Of a stretch of DNA of 64,000 nucleotides, positions 21,174 to 33,900 are shown piece after piece. Position numbers and translations under genes: made by a program. Positions within the stretch are counted from its first letter, which is position 1. Each line of letters starts with the position of its first letter. A model generated the notes under the pieces. That model was not told the DNA's origin. It ran no database searches and saw only the letters and a list, made by a program, of their open reading frames with translations. Source of the DNA: Lineus longissimus (taxonomy: Eukaryota > Nemertea > Pilidiophora > Heteronemertea > Lineidae); assembly GCF_910592395.1 (NCBI RefSeq), contig NC_088314.1, positions 5,828,001-5,892,000 on the forward strand, read 5' to 3'.

Positions 21174-24100
21174 CTAAGGTATCGGGAAGAGCTTTAGAAG
21201 CCATTGGAGAAGATCTGAACCTTTCAGGATCAAGCCAAAACTGGGGTCAAACAGACGTTCAAAGTTGTAGACATTGGTCTTGTTGACGTCGAATGGAATC
21301 TGTAGTGAAACAGAAAACATTCAGTAATGGGTTTAAATAAACTATTAAAAAATTTAAACTGGCTTTGATACGAGACCTCGCACTTTGTCTTGGTTGTACC
21401 AGTGCAAGTCTACTCTGTCCTGAACATAGCAACGTTTTATGATGTCTGTGTCAATCTGCTGAAATGCAGGTTGTCCCCTTTGTCCACCAGCAGGGCTGTG
21501 AAAGGAGATTCTGTCCAACAAAAGAGTGTCGGGGAATACCTCTAATCTAAGATATTTGGTATCTTTATCAAACAGCTTTCGTCATCGCCAAATAAGTTGG
21601 GATTTTCTTCTTCTTGGGAAAGCTTATGTCTTTTGAAATACCGGCCAGGGGAAGTGCATACATGTAAGTTGGAGTATTGGAATCACTTGATTGTCCCTTT
21701 GTCTTCAAACATATCAAAACTGAAGAGAAGAAATGTCTCTACTCACCGCTGACTTGTGCTCCGTTTCGGAAGCGGCTGCAGTGGTCAAGGTTGGTGCACC
21801 TGTCGTGGGCGATACTGTAGGTGATACGCGGTCCTCAATTGTCTCCAAGATAACACCGAATAGTTTCTGTGCATCGTTCATGCACTGCTTCAGCAGGGCC
21901 TGGCAGATGGAAATAAGATTACACAATTAGACTACTTGAAAGACAGAATATAGACATTTCCTCTGGTCTAGTCTACATTGGCTAGAATGTAATACATTTA
22001 TAAAGCTTAATAGTAGCCACAGGGCACTAGCACCAAGTAAAAACTCCAGCAACACACACATCCTCAGGTTGAGCAAATTCAACAAATGTCATCAAATTCT
22101 GTCAAATAAAGAACCATAACTTGTCAAATAAAGAACAACATACCTCCAGATGAACGTCTTTCTTAACCTTTGGTGACAAGGCCTTGATCCTAGCCGCTTT
22201 CTTTTGTTTGCTGGTGGTTGGAGTAGGAGTTTGACTGGGTTCCTTTTTGGTTGGGGTCGGCTTATCCAGTAGGGAGATCTCTCCTCTCTGAGTCAGGACA
22301 GACAATCTGAAAAGATGAGAACATGCACCATTTGAGAAAAAGAAATGTAAGCAGTAAGTCCTATCAATTCATGCCCAAGTTCATGATTGGAAAGTCATTT
22401 ATGACATGCTTTTATATAGCTGGATTCAGCCATGATCACATCAATAAATTTTAACACTCAATCAAATTTTGTAACAAGGTACCCTTTGATACATTATTCA
22501 AGACCAGTGGCCTACCAATTCTTACCTGTCATGTAAGTCCATGAGTTGTGCCAAGGACACCCAGATCATAGAACACTGCATGCCAGTTGCCGCAGAACCA
22601 CTCGCCCTCTCCGCCTTCTTGTTTATAGCATAACAGAGCACAATATTCTGCTCCATTTTCCCAGTCTCTGTGTTCATGGTCTCAACTTCTTGTAACGAAG
22701 GCTGATACCATTGCAAGCACAATTCTGGTGTTGTCGGCTGCACTAGGGGCTTGTCGACAGGTTTACAGTCATCTTCTCTGGTGCCTGGTGGGAGTGCCAC
22801 ATCCGACACGCTGCCACCTGGGGGGATTTCAAAGGATGTAATCCTGTTGTCCTCGTACATTTTTGTGGTGACGTGGATGTCTGTGATTAGAGCTCCATCT
22901 GGTACAGGAAGATCAACCATAGCCGGTGGATAGATGGCACAACAACTTTCCGCGTACACCTAAAAGAGAAATCAATAAAAGTCAAAAGTGAAGTGATTTT
23001 GAAGTGTTTCAAAAAGCCAATGTGAAATGGATGAGACTCTGTAATATCAACAGTTATTGAATTTCATCTTGAAGTCAAGTCGAAAACTCGCCACAAGTAT
23101 ACTTACGGGCAGGTTATGTGAGAAGAAATTGTGCATGTGATTCAACCTCGTCGCCCACACACCGCTGTAGAGGGGAGACCTGATCACATCATGGTTGATA
23201 CTCGTGTCAAACTGTGAGTGTGCGATGAAGCCAAGGTCAAACTCTGGCCCAAGGTCACCCAGGTTCCCATCTTCATTTTCTGCTTTCTTCTTCCTGTCAG
23301 CGGTTATGGAGACAGTTGATGTGTTACAGATCCTCTGGAGTAGAGACTGGTAGCCTAAAATGAACAATGGAGAATCATGATTAACCTTCAAACTCCAAGA
23401 CTGGAAAGATCAAAGTGGCTCGGTAGGAACTGAAATCTGGAACTCTCACAACTACACCACCTGCAACCAATCCCCACTTACCAAGCACTGATCTGAAACA
23501 CCAAACAACAGCAAAACCTTGAAAAAATTGATTATGTTTCCTACTTACCAAGCAAATGTACCCAGCTGACATCTTCAGCAGATCTCTTGGCTCTTTCTAT
23601 CTGTTCCTCATATGTTTCGACCTTCTGCTGTTCCTGGGCTTCCGGCATGTTGGCGAGAGCTTCTTCAATAGCATCTGAGAGAAAAGTATCAGTTTTAACA
23701 ATTTACCACGAGGCAGCAGTTTTAACAATATACCACGAGACAGCAGGGCTCCCACTCCTTTCTTTTTTATGCCAATTGAATGACTTTATTCATGACCAAA
23801 GCTCAGGAAATGTTTTTTTGATCCAATTTTTTTTTTTTTGTTCTGCTTGGAACTGTTTTTGAACTATTGAGTATCAGTATGTGGCACTTGAAGGGAGACT
23901 TAAAGATACATACCTTTGAAAATCCTCTTCTTCTCACCAAGGACATATGAACCGATCAAGTCCAGTACAGCGAAGTCAGGGATGTCATTCCTTGCCTGAG
24001 CACTCAGAGCTTGCGTTGTGACAGCAGTGTTGCCCATCAGCAGCATCCGGCTCCTTTGGGCACTCCCAGCAGACGCCGCACATCTTATGGCAATCCATGC

Positions 24101-27100
24101 GGCACGGCGATCTTTCTCAACATCACTTAGTTGTTCCTCCTTCTTCTTCCTCAGGTCCTTTTTACTCTGGAAAATAAACAAGGTCAGAATTCAAAGTTTT
24201 AGGCTGTGCATTTGTCAATGATTTTTTCCTGTGCCAACAGAAAAATCCCTATCACAACACATTCTGGTTGATTTTGACTTAATTTTTGGTAATGGCACGG
24301 CAGCTGCTAACCCTAAGCATAAACAAATCTTTTGGATATCAATTTTGCAGTCACAAAACTTACTGGATATTTCTTGGCTCTCCTTCGAGTGGGACTACCG
24401 CCACGAACACTGAGATCATCACCGCTACCTGCATCACTCACGTAATCCAAGGAGATGGCCGACTCTTCTCTCAATGCAGGTACCATGCCACTGCTGACAA
24501 GGTACACTAATGCCATCTCCAGGTAAGCTTGGCGAATTAATCTGGAAACGAAAAAAATGGTGAAGTAGACTAAAGCTGGAAATTTTAACATTTTTGTCCC
24601 AAATGGCACCAAAGGCCGCCAAGATCAAGCAAGGTTTCCCTTTCTTCTTAGTTCCTTTGGACATCACAACTAATTTTTCAGATATTCATGATATGGGTAT
24701 CAACAAATGTAACTTGATAACAATCTTACCCAAGGTCATGGTCATTGAGGAAACTTGTCCTGATCGTAGTGAGTAAAGTGCCAACGACAGCTCTGGGGTG
24801 GAAATGACCAAGGTTGAATAACTGACGCTGGACTTTGCCTGAAATTTGAAAGAATTCAAGATGATATGGTTGATGGAAGCAAACCATTATAATTCTTTTG
24901 TTATTTATGTATACTGTAAGCCCGAGAATGTTCACTTGCTTTATATAATCCCTTATATGCCAGCACAAGGTGTGGGGATTGACATTGCTGTACCAGCCGG
25001 ATGCAGTCTATCAAAAACTCTGGGGACAAGGACGACCTACAAGTAACTGACCCTTCATCCTTCACCCTGGAAGGTCATATCATCCATGCCATTCATTTCC
25101 TATTTTTTACCATTCAAACTGATAAACATACCAATAGTAAGTAGGATGTCTGCCTCAAGGTTTGCCTGTCGTCTGCTGTTCACCTTGCTGAGTTCAAGGG
25201 CAGTATTGAGGATGCCCAGGGCACTCACCCACAGATCTGATGATGTTTCTTTTGGACTGGAAAAGTAAATGACCTTTTTAGTACCATGACAATGTTGTAG
25301 TTGTATAACAATTTACCCAACCAAAGATTCCTTTTCAAGAATTTTGAACAGGCTTGCAAATAATCTTTAACAGAAATCAATTGCCTGTAAGGCTTTTTTT
25401 CACTGACAGTAAGCACTATAAATTATCTTATGATATCGATGGTATTGAGGACCAAGAGGAGTGAATCATGATGTCATACTAAAACTTTGTTCCCCATAAG
25501 AGTTTTTCTACTTATTATCATCTTGACCCTCAAGCCTTGGATCCACTCTGCCAACCCGACTCTGTTACACCAAGGTATGAGGGGAGGTAACAGACCGAGT
25601 AACTCTGATGGTTTAGAATGCTTGATATTTGAAGAATCTTTATTCTGATCAAAGCTCTTGGCATAAATTCTCCTTTTTAAAAATTTTTCACTTACCTTGC
25701 AGTTGCAAACCTGGCTGCATTCCTAGCCACAGCATGTCCTATCCTCAGCTTGACTTGAGTCAGAGGGAGCAAGTGAGGGAGGTAGAGATTGTGTATGGGG
25801 GAGACTGGTGTAGCCAGCAGGTGGAGTCCAGTCACTTCGTCTGCATAATGATACTCAATCTCCTCTCCCAACAGTTTCATCTGAAAATGGAAGATTTCAA
25901 AAGTCAAGCAATTATTGCCTTGGAAAACTCACACGATTTTCAATTTGCTTGAGAAGCCAGCTAAAGACACCAAAATGTTATTGAAGTCAAAATATTCAAA
26001 ACCAAGTATCTGCTGTAAATTTTTTAGTTGGGTGAATTCATCAGCTATTCTTCATCACTCTGGTTTGAAGTTAGTTTTGATAAGTGATAAACATGTGTCC
26101 TACCTGATCTAGGAGTAGAGTCTGGGCTTTGATATATTCACGGAGTGTTGTTTCGGTGATTGGTTTCCCTTCATCGCCCTCATCTCTCTTCTCAGCAGCA
26201 TGCAGGTCCGTAAGCTGCATCATGGCCGTTGTTTTGATCAGCTGACCCGGCATCGACAAACACGGCACACTATCGAGGGACCGTAGAACTTCCTCCAATA
26301 TCATGCGTGTACGATCCACTGTCTTCCCTTCCAAGATATCAAGCAGCGCCCCCTGTACAAGGAACTCGGCCATCATCTCAATATCACCAAGATCCTCTGC
26401 CTCAATGACGCCTTCCTTACAGTATTCTCGACAGTCAGCCAACTCCACCTTGACCTCACGCTCAGGGCCTCGGACCTCACCCATTCCTCGTATTTCTCCG
26501 ACTAAACTCTTGACCAAGGCTAACCGGCAATCTAGCCATAGGCGACAGTCAAGCCGAGACCTGGCCTGGAAGTTCTGATACTGGAACTGGTTACCCTCAG
26601 GCTTGGTAAGACGCACATTTGGCATCTTGAGGTGGGCGCGATTATCACGAGTGCCAGTGAAACTAGACGGCCTGAAACAAATGCACAGAGTCACAGATTA
26701 TTCCCCTGACTTTAGCACTATAATGACTTGGTCAATGAAATTTACTTCCCAAATGAGAATACCACCTATAAATCTGCACCAAGCAGGTCAAGTGCCTAAC
26801 CTCAGGTGAAAATATACAACAGCTAATTGTCACCTATAAAGGTTAACAATGGTTTGAAATTCTAGAACTCACCTTTTAGGAGGAGCTGTTTCAGTATCCT
26901 TCTGGTTCCCTTCTTTGAATATCTGGGAGTTCTGCATCATTTTGAGCGCAGACAGGACAGTCCTCGCCGCCATGGCAGCGTGGTGTTTCTGCTGACCAAT
27001 CGCTGCCAGCTCCAATTTGCACAGGACAACAAGCTCAAGTTCAGCGGCTTGGAGATTATCGATACCTGGAGAGACAAACAAATTGTTATGAAGGCGTGCA

Positions 27101-27931
27101 AAAGCTTTTAACGGGCTTAGTTGCCTTGCACAATCTTCATCATTGGCCATATCTTTGATCCTGATGGTGACAATTGTCACTTTTGTCCATAAAATTAGTG
27201 GAAGTGGACAATGAAAGCGTTGACAATATTATGCATTAAAACAATGCCTCACAATTATTAATAAGGATGTATGAATTCAACCTTGAGATTTATCAAACTA
27301 CTTAATATTTTGTGAGGTGACGAGTGAAAATCAGCTGAACAATTACAAAGTGAGGTGAAGCACCCAATGCCAAAAAGCCATTTACAAAAACATATCTAAA
27401 CTAATGTCAAGGAACAACATCAAAGGTATATAAATATTCATATATTTTAAATGCTCACTAAAGCTTCAATAAATGCTTACTATAGGCAGCCATAGAATAT
27501 TGTATTTGTATAACATCAAGACTTTAAAAAAGGTTGTTTTTTTAATTTCAAAGGAAGAAAAACACCAACGCTGTTACCTTCACTGAACCAACTATCTGAC
27601 ATGTCTGCACCTAGAGTGATGGTTGACAGATAAATAAACGGCATCATCATGAAAGATAGATAAACGGCCATCAATTAAAGCCAATTTGTGTAGGCTAATG
27701 TTGCCATTTTCGAACCTAGGTATTGCTCTTTGTATATTGACCAGGTTAAAAGACCAGTAGGTCTATCTACAAGCTTAGTGTCAGTCACAGCTAAAAAATC
27801 TCCATCCAATCAGGGATATGCAATATTAGGGGTCGATTAAAAGCAGGATTGACTACAAGCATGGTTTCCATTGGCTACCTGATACTCACATAGGTAGTCA
27901 CTATCGACTGGTTGCCCAGGCATTACTTCCC
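21174..27931 (-). other. CFAP54: CFAP54 exons 49-63 (residues about 2553-3530), C-terminal part
   Basis: Exons: 27890-27931 (42 nt), 27578-27610 (33 nt), 26873-27065, 26104-26671, 25696-25880, 25132-25256, 24730-24838, 24364-24541, 23914-24166, 23549-23674, 23107-23354, 22526-22959, 22144-22306, 21747-21899, 21174-21299. The two short exons are phase 1 to 1 and optional. The region has a probable coiled coil (KKDLRKKKEEQLSDVEKDRR), a Pro/Thr/Lys linker (TPTKKEPSQTPTPTTSKQKK) and a conserved end (FDVNKTNVYNFERLFDPSFG, then LFPIP and the stop). Confidence 0.82.
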
Positions 27932-30900
27932 CTAGAATTCAAACACCACCAAAAATGATTGCACAACTGACATCTGAATAATGGAAACTAAATTGAATGT
28001 CATAAGCCCAGACGTGATTTCCAGCAGATGATGTGGATCGTTTGGGGATGGGAAATGGGTGGAAGGAAAAACTTGTTTAAACACAACTGACCTTTATTAC
28101 TTCAATGTCGACCGCAAACTATGTTTCAATCCTCTCTGCCTCTCATCATGAGTACTGAGATACAGTGCTCGTGACTTTACTCAAGAGAGTACAGTGACAA
28201 TACACAGAAGCCCCAACTGGTGTGTTTGTGATCAGTCTTGAGTAGTGTTTATATCATACACCGCAAAACAACATTTTTACATTGTGATTTATACTTGTGG
28301 ACATACATATGAATGGAACAATGTCAACACCACCATGAGATTTTTCACATAGAAGACGGTTGTCGTACCTGAGTCATGTGCAGCATTGACCAGGATGAGC
28401 TCTGACACTGTCCGGAGCATGGATTCCGCTGCTGCCAGGACTGTACCCTTGACAATCTCCAGGGAGACTGGTCGCCTGGCTGAGCTGAAACGCTTGTGTG
28501 CGGCAGGGTCAGAAATGGTGTCTGCATCACTGTCGGCATCTAGATATGAGAGAAGATCACCAATGAATAAAACATTAAACAAACAGCAGAGAGATTAATT
28601 CGGAAAGAATTTCATCAATACCTCAATGTATTGGCTGTGCAAAGATCAGTAATGATTTAAATGCTCACCTTCTTTGAATCCAATCTTTGACATGCTTGAA
28701 GCTTTACTGTATCGGCTTCCCTTGATGGCTACATTAGAGACCAATATGCTTTTATCCTTGCCTTCCACCCCTGCCTCGCTCTCACCACTGAAATGATAGA
28801 ACCACATAGAAATCAGCAAATAACATCGGCAACTAATGAACATGAAGATAAAAGATCTCCTGAATATTGTCTGATTTATGATTGGTGCTGGTAAAATATT
28901 ACGAGCAGAGCAGTAATACCAAGAATCATTGCAGATTCTGCAAATTCTGGCTCACCTAACATGATCAAGACCTAAAAGACGAACTGTGGGGCACAAAGGG
29001 CTGGCTCGATTCGTCTCATCCACTGACCTCCGAATTTGATGCAATTGCAAAATTTAAGAAGGAAAAAACTGGAGTACTACTTACCTTGTAGTTGGTTCAT
29101 CCAGAACCTCTGGAATGACAGGTATAGTCCCAGAAGTGGCAATCAGCAGATGAGCCTGCGCAAGGCTAAGGTGGCACGTCAAGTGGGGACCATACAGGCT
29201 GCCCAAGCTGGATGACAGGCGCTTGTCAATCACACTTTCAAGGATCTGAAAAAGTTTGAAATGTTTTATTACCTTGAGTCCAAGTTTACCCTTTTTAGAA
29301 CTAATGGTAACATCTATAATAGCAAAGTGAATGTAACGCACCTTCAAATTGTTCGGGTCCATTATGGGTTTCGACGTATTGAACTTGACGCTGCTACTCC
29401 TGGACTCAGTCTGTCTGAAGTTGCTGTCAGCATTGTGAGGAAGACGCTCTCCATGGAGGAGCCTCTGAAGGGTGACGTAGGCCTCCGTCAGAAGGCCCAA
29501 GTCTGTCAGAACTCGCACTTTCAGGATACGACCGTCGACAGATCGTTGGAGGTCCCGGCACATGAAGGTCGTGAAGTAGGAGTATAGGGTCAGCAGAGGG
29601 AGCACCTTGAGGTGATGGAAAGAATTATGAATTTAATACCAAAGAAAACACACAGTCCAGGAGCTTCAAAAATCTCTTGAGTTCATGCACAAGTCCTTAT
29701 TTACAACAAATGATTGAAAGGAAGTGCCATGCCTGGTTTCAAGATTGGATTTTTCTTATCGATTTTAAACACATTGATATTAAAAATGTCATTATAACAC
29801 TACTTACAAACAGATTCTGTTTTCCTCTTGCGAGTTCTTCCGTGACCCAACGAAGAGCAGCAATAAGAGTTCGACCATCAGAACGGAATCTTGAAAATAG
29901 AGAAATCTGTGAATAACAGATCGATGGTCAAACGAAGATATTATCTTATTATTGAAATTGAAATGTATGTTTCAGTCTCATGTGGATCAGCTGAAATGAC
30001 CACATACCTCTCAGAGAGCAGATCCATGCCTGGCACGAGATTGGTCACTTCAGCTCCCTCTCCGATATCATAGAGAGCATAGTCGCGGTCAGCCAGGGGG
30101 TGAGGCATCGAGGAGCGGAACAGCGCTTTGAAGAAGAAGCCCGACAAGAAGCAACACTCCATTCGCAGACCGAGGTCAGAGGTCAAAACAAATCTGGAAA
30201 AGGGAGCAGTGAAATGATGTTAAGCCAAACTGACTATACCAAGAGTTTCAAAGGTAATATAACTTGAAATTGAAATTTAGATTTCCATAGCACGTTCCCC
30301 AATGCCACGGTTCAAAGCACCTATTACACTGAAATGTCTTTGGTATAGAAAATCTGTGAGATTGTGCGTGAAACTGTCAACTTCGGCATCAATTCTTAGG
30401 GTGGGCAATGGATTCCTCAATCTCGAGCACAGTACAGGTGAAAAAGACCCTACCTCCAAATGATGCTGGTCTCAATGATTTCTCACATACGAGATGTTTT
30501 TATTTACTTACTGTGCAATGTTTGATGCCACAACCCCTCCCAGGATACAGCCCCAGAGGCCACAGCGATCGAGGAGCTCCCGGCTGATGTCTATTCCTGG
30601 TTTCATCTGGCTCCTCCAGTTGCGTATGGCATCTGTTGTGTTGAGGATCACATCCAAGGAGTTTGACCACCAAGTATATGCTGCTCTGTACGGGAAAAGG
30701 AACGTCATATTTTATCTGATAAGCTCAACTCAAAGACATGATAAAGTTTCATTGGCTCAGGATGCAAATTCCAAAAAATGGAGAACCTTAAAATTGAACA
30801 AAGCTGGTGCATGTGTACATACTTGATATTTCCCGAGTGATAGTAAAGATTTGCCAGCTCCCTCATTGCCTGTCCTGCTGTTCCCTTTTGGTTCTTAGCT

Positions 30901-33900
30901 GTTAGCAGTTCTGAAAGAGAGGTTTTTATAATAGACAACATGTCAGTTGATATTTCTCAGATAAAACAGTACTGACATTGAACTCACTGAAATGACGAAT
31001 TATTTGAATGACCCTCGGATATTTTTACCTTCCAAGCAAAACCTTCGAATATCTCATTATTTCATTGAGTTCAATGTCATGGTGGTGTAGAGGCTCAGCT
31101 CTCTGACTAGCGGTCATGAGGTATCTGGGGGGATCCCCACTGTTGGTATGAGATTCTAGGCAGGTCCCTTGACTTACATGCATAACTCCACCCAGGTCTT
31201 TAAATGGGTACTGGTTTGACTGAAAAGTTTCAGCTTTTCAAGGAGAGACAACACACTTACCAATCGTTTTCACATAGGACGAAACCACAATATGGAGTTG
31301 TGACTTTGGAAGCGGTGACACCTGTACATCATCCATCTGCCTGTATTCTTCCTTGGAGAGGTCAGGTGGCATTGTCAGCTGCGGTCGGGCGGTTAGGGGT
31401 GTACGGAACTCCACACGAGGTTCAATGTGGGTGATTGACTTGCCGCCTCCTACCATATCAGTGCTTGGGACTGAAAGAAGCAATGGAATACATTTCTAGG
31501 AAAAGGAATTAGTTTGCGACGTGTCAAAAGAAAGTAGAAGAAACATATACATGAAAAAAAAGACTTGTATTTCAGCAGAAAAACGAAAATGAACTTACCA
31601 TTCTGTTGTCCAGCTAAGTAGAGAACCATGAGTTTTCTGCTGTGGAAGAGAGCTCTCGCAGTGTACTGGGATGCATCGAGGGCAACCCGCAGGGAGTCTA
31701 AGCTCGCTTCGACATCAAGCGGGACAGAGATATTCTTCATGGCATGAGTTCCACCTAGAATAGGACAATACAACAAGGTTGACTGACTGTATTGAGACTT
31801 GGCTGGACTTCAAATTCAAAATTGCCGACTGCCTGGACTATCGCCAGTTTGGCAGTTGTCTCAACTTGCTGTGGGTCATTGGATTCATAGTGACAGCTGC
31901 ACAAAAATACACTGGAGACTATAATTCGACAACTTACCTGAGTAAGCATCATGTCCCTCCGGATCAATGTGAGCTCCAGGATCAATCTCAGACAACTGGT
32001 CAAGAGCGACATTCAGCTTTAGCTGTAGGTTGGTGTACTTGTGGGCTGTGACCCTCCCACCAATCTCATCCTCCGCCACGCGGTAGTGCTCCTGGGGTGG
32101 TAGCTCACCACCAGCGTCCTCCAGCTGGACAGTCAGTTTGCGCTGAGCCTGCACTAGAAGTGGGTTCACTTGTTCTGCATATCGATCACTGAAAATTTAG
32201 ATGACATCACTGACTAACAAGTCTAACAAAGAGCTTAACCCTTATTTGTGTATTAAGAGTGACAAATGTGGTGATAGACCTTAAGTATCAGTAAGTAGGT
32301 AATCCTCATGAAATACAATCAAAACAGGTCTTTGAAGAGGTATGAGCTAGAAGGAAAAATGTGCATCATTTGATTTCACTCAGCACTCAGTTTACTTTCA
32401 GAGTTCAGAGCTCAGACTCACTTTGTAAGAGCATTAAACTTGAGTGCCACATGGACCAGCTTCTCCCACTTGTGCTCGTAGTAGAGGATCTCAAGTGTCC
32501 TGAGGACGATGCGGCGGACCCAGCGAGTGTCGACCGTACTGATGTCATCAAGGCGAGTCTCAAACTTCAAACTTGCTGCTCCTTTCTCATCCTTTACAGT
32601 ACCCATCCAGGTGTCAAAGGCAGGAACAGGGCGACCTTTGTTTCTTGCCTGGAAATGTCAAGGGGTTCATTTACCAATTCATCATAAACTGTGATAATGC
32701 CCATGTCTTCTTCTTCTTCTTCAGTGTTTGTTTGGCATTTGGCATTCTTATGGAAACAGAAGAAATAGTCAAATTGCTTGAAACTGACACCCTCTTACCC
32801 TGTTGATTTCAGAGTTGATCTCAGTCAAGAGTTGTGAGAGCATGTCAAGCAGGCAGTCTGCAGCCGTATAGAACGGCAGCCAAGCCATCTCTCTCAAGTC
32901 ACCAGCCGTCACCATGCCACCTGGGTTATTGGTCGAGATGCATGCCCTCAACAGAGCCGTATGGGCACAGTTCCACAGGGCACGGCACGAGTTCTGTAAC
33001 AAGGTCCAGTGCTGTCCTCTGTGAGCAAGAACGATAGCCCTCTTGAAGAATTGGAACGTCTTTGTCAGCATGTCCAAGGCCATCTTCGGGTTGACAAGGG
33101 AAGAATCCTCAACTTTTGGATCAGTCGGCTTCTGTCTTGGTTGAGAACTTGCGTCCGAGCGGTAGGTTCTTGGGGTATCCTCTTCTACCTCCGGTACAGG
33201 GAAGAGTGGAGGTGGGGGATTGCCTACAATAGTATGGAATGGTCATTTTTCAATTGACAAATATATACCAACAAGAAAGGGTGAGATTTGGTGATGGCAA
33301 CAGCGTTGTTAAGGGAACATGACATCTCAAGGGACTTGCCGAAGAGGACTAAAGAATGGATCATAAAGGGAATTAAAGAATCAATTCACGAAGCATAACC
33401 ATGATCTAAAATATCTGTTTTCTCACCTGTAGCAGCAGCAGCTGCCAACTCGATCCCAGTAGCTCTTGGAGTCTCATCTCTGCCAAGAATATTGGGTGGC
33501 TCTCTACCCTCATGTTGCCGGCCACCTTGTCTGGTTACCTGGCGCGATGGACCGCCATCCCAGTTCACCACTAGGGTGCCTGATGTCTCAAGAGTGAACC
33601 ACTCCTGGTCAAGGAAGGTCGTCCTACAAATTAAAATTCAAGTATTCCTAAATAAAATATGTCGATTAGGACAGGTAACTCCCCAAGCCAATGGAGTGGT
33701 ACTAGGTCAGAGTCCTGCTTCTCTGAGGTCAGCACGCATTGTACACAGTAAGTAGGTTTGTGTGGTCAATGTCAGCACCCTCGGGGACCCTCACACCAGG
33801 TCTGTCAGGTCTGACATGGAGGGTTTTACAGACAAGGAAGGAAACCTGAGAAGTCTCTTTAACAGTTTCTTTCTCATGGAGGTAACAAGCTCAAGAACCA

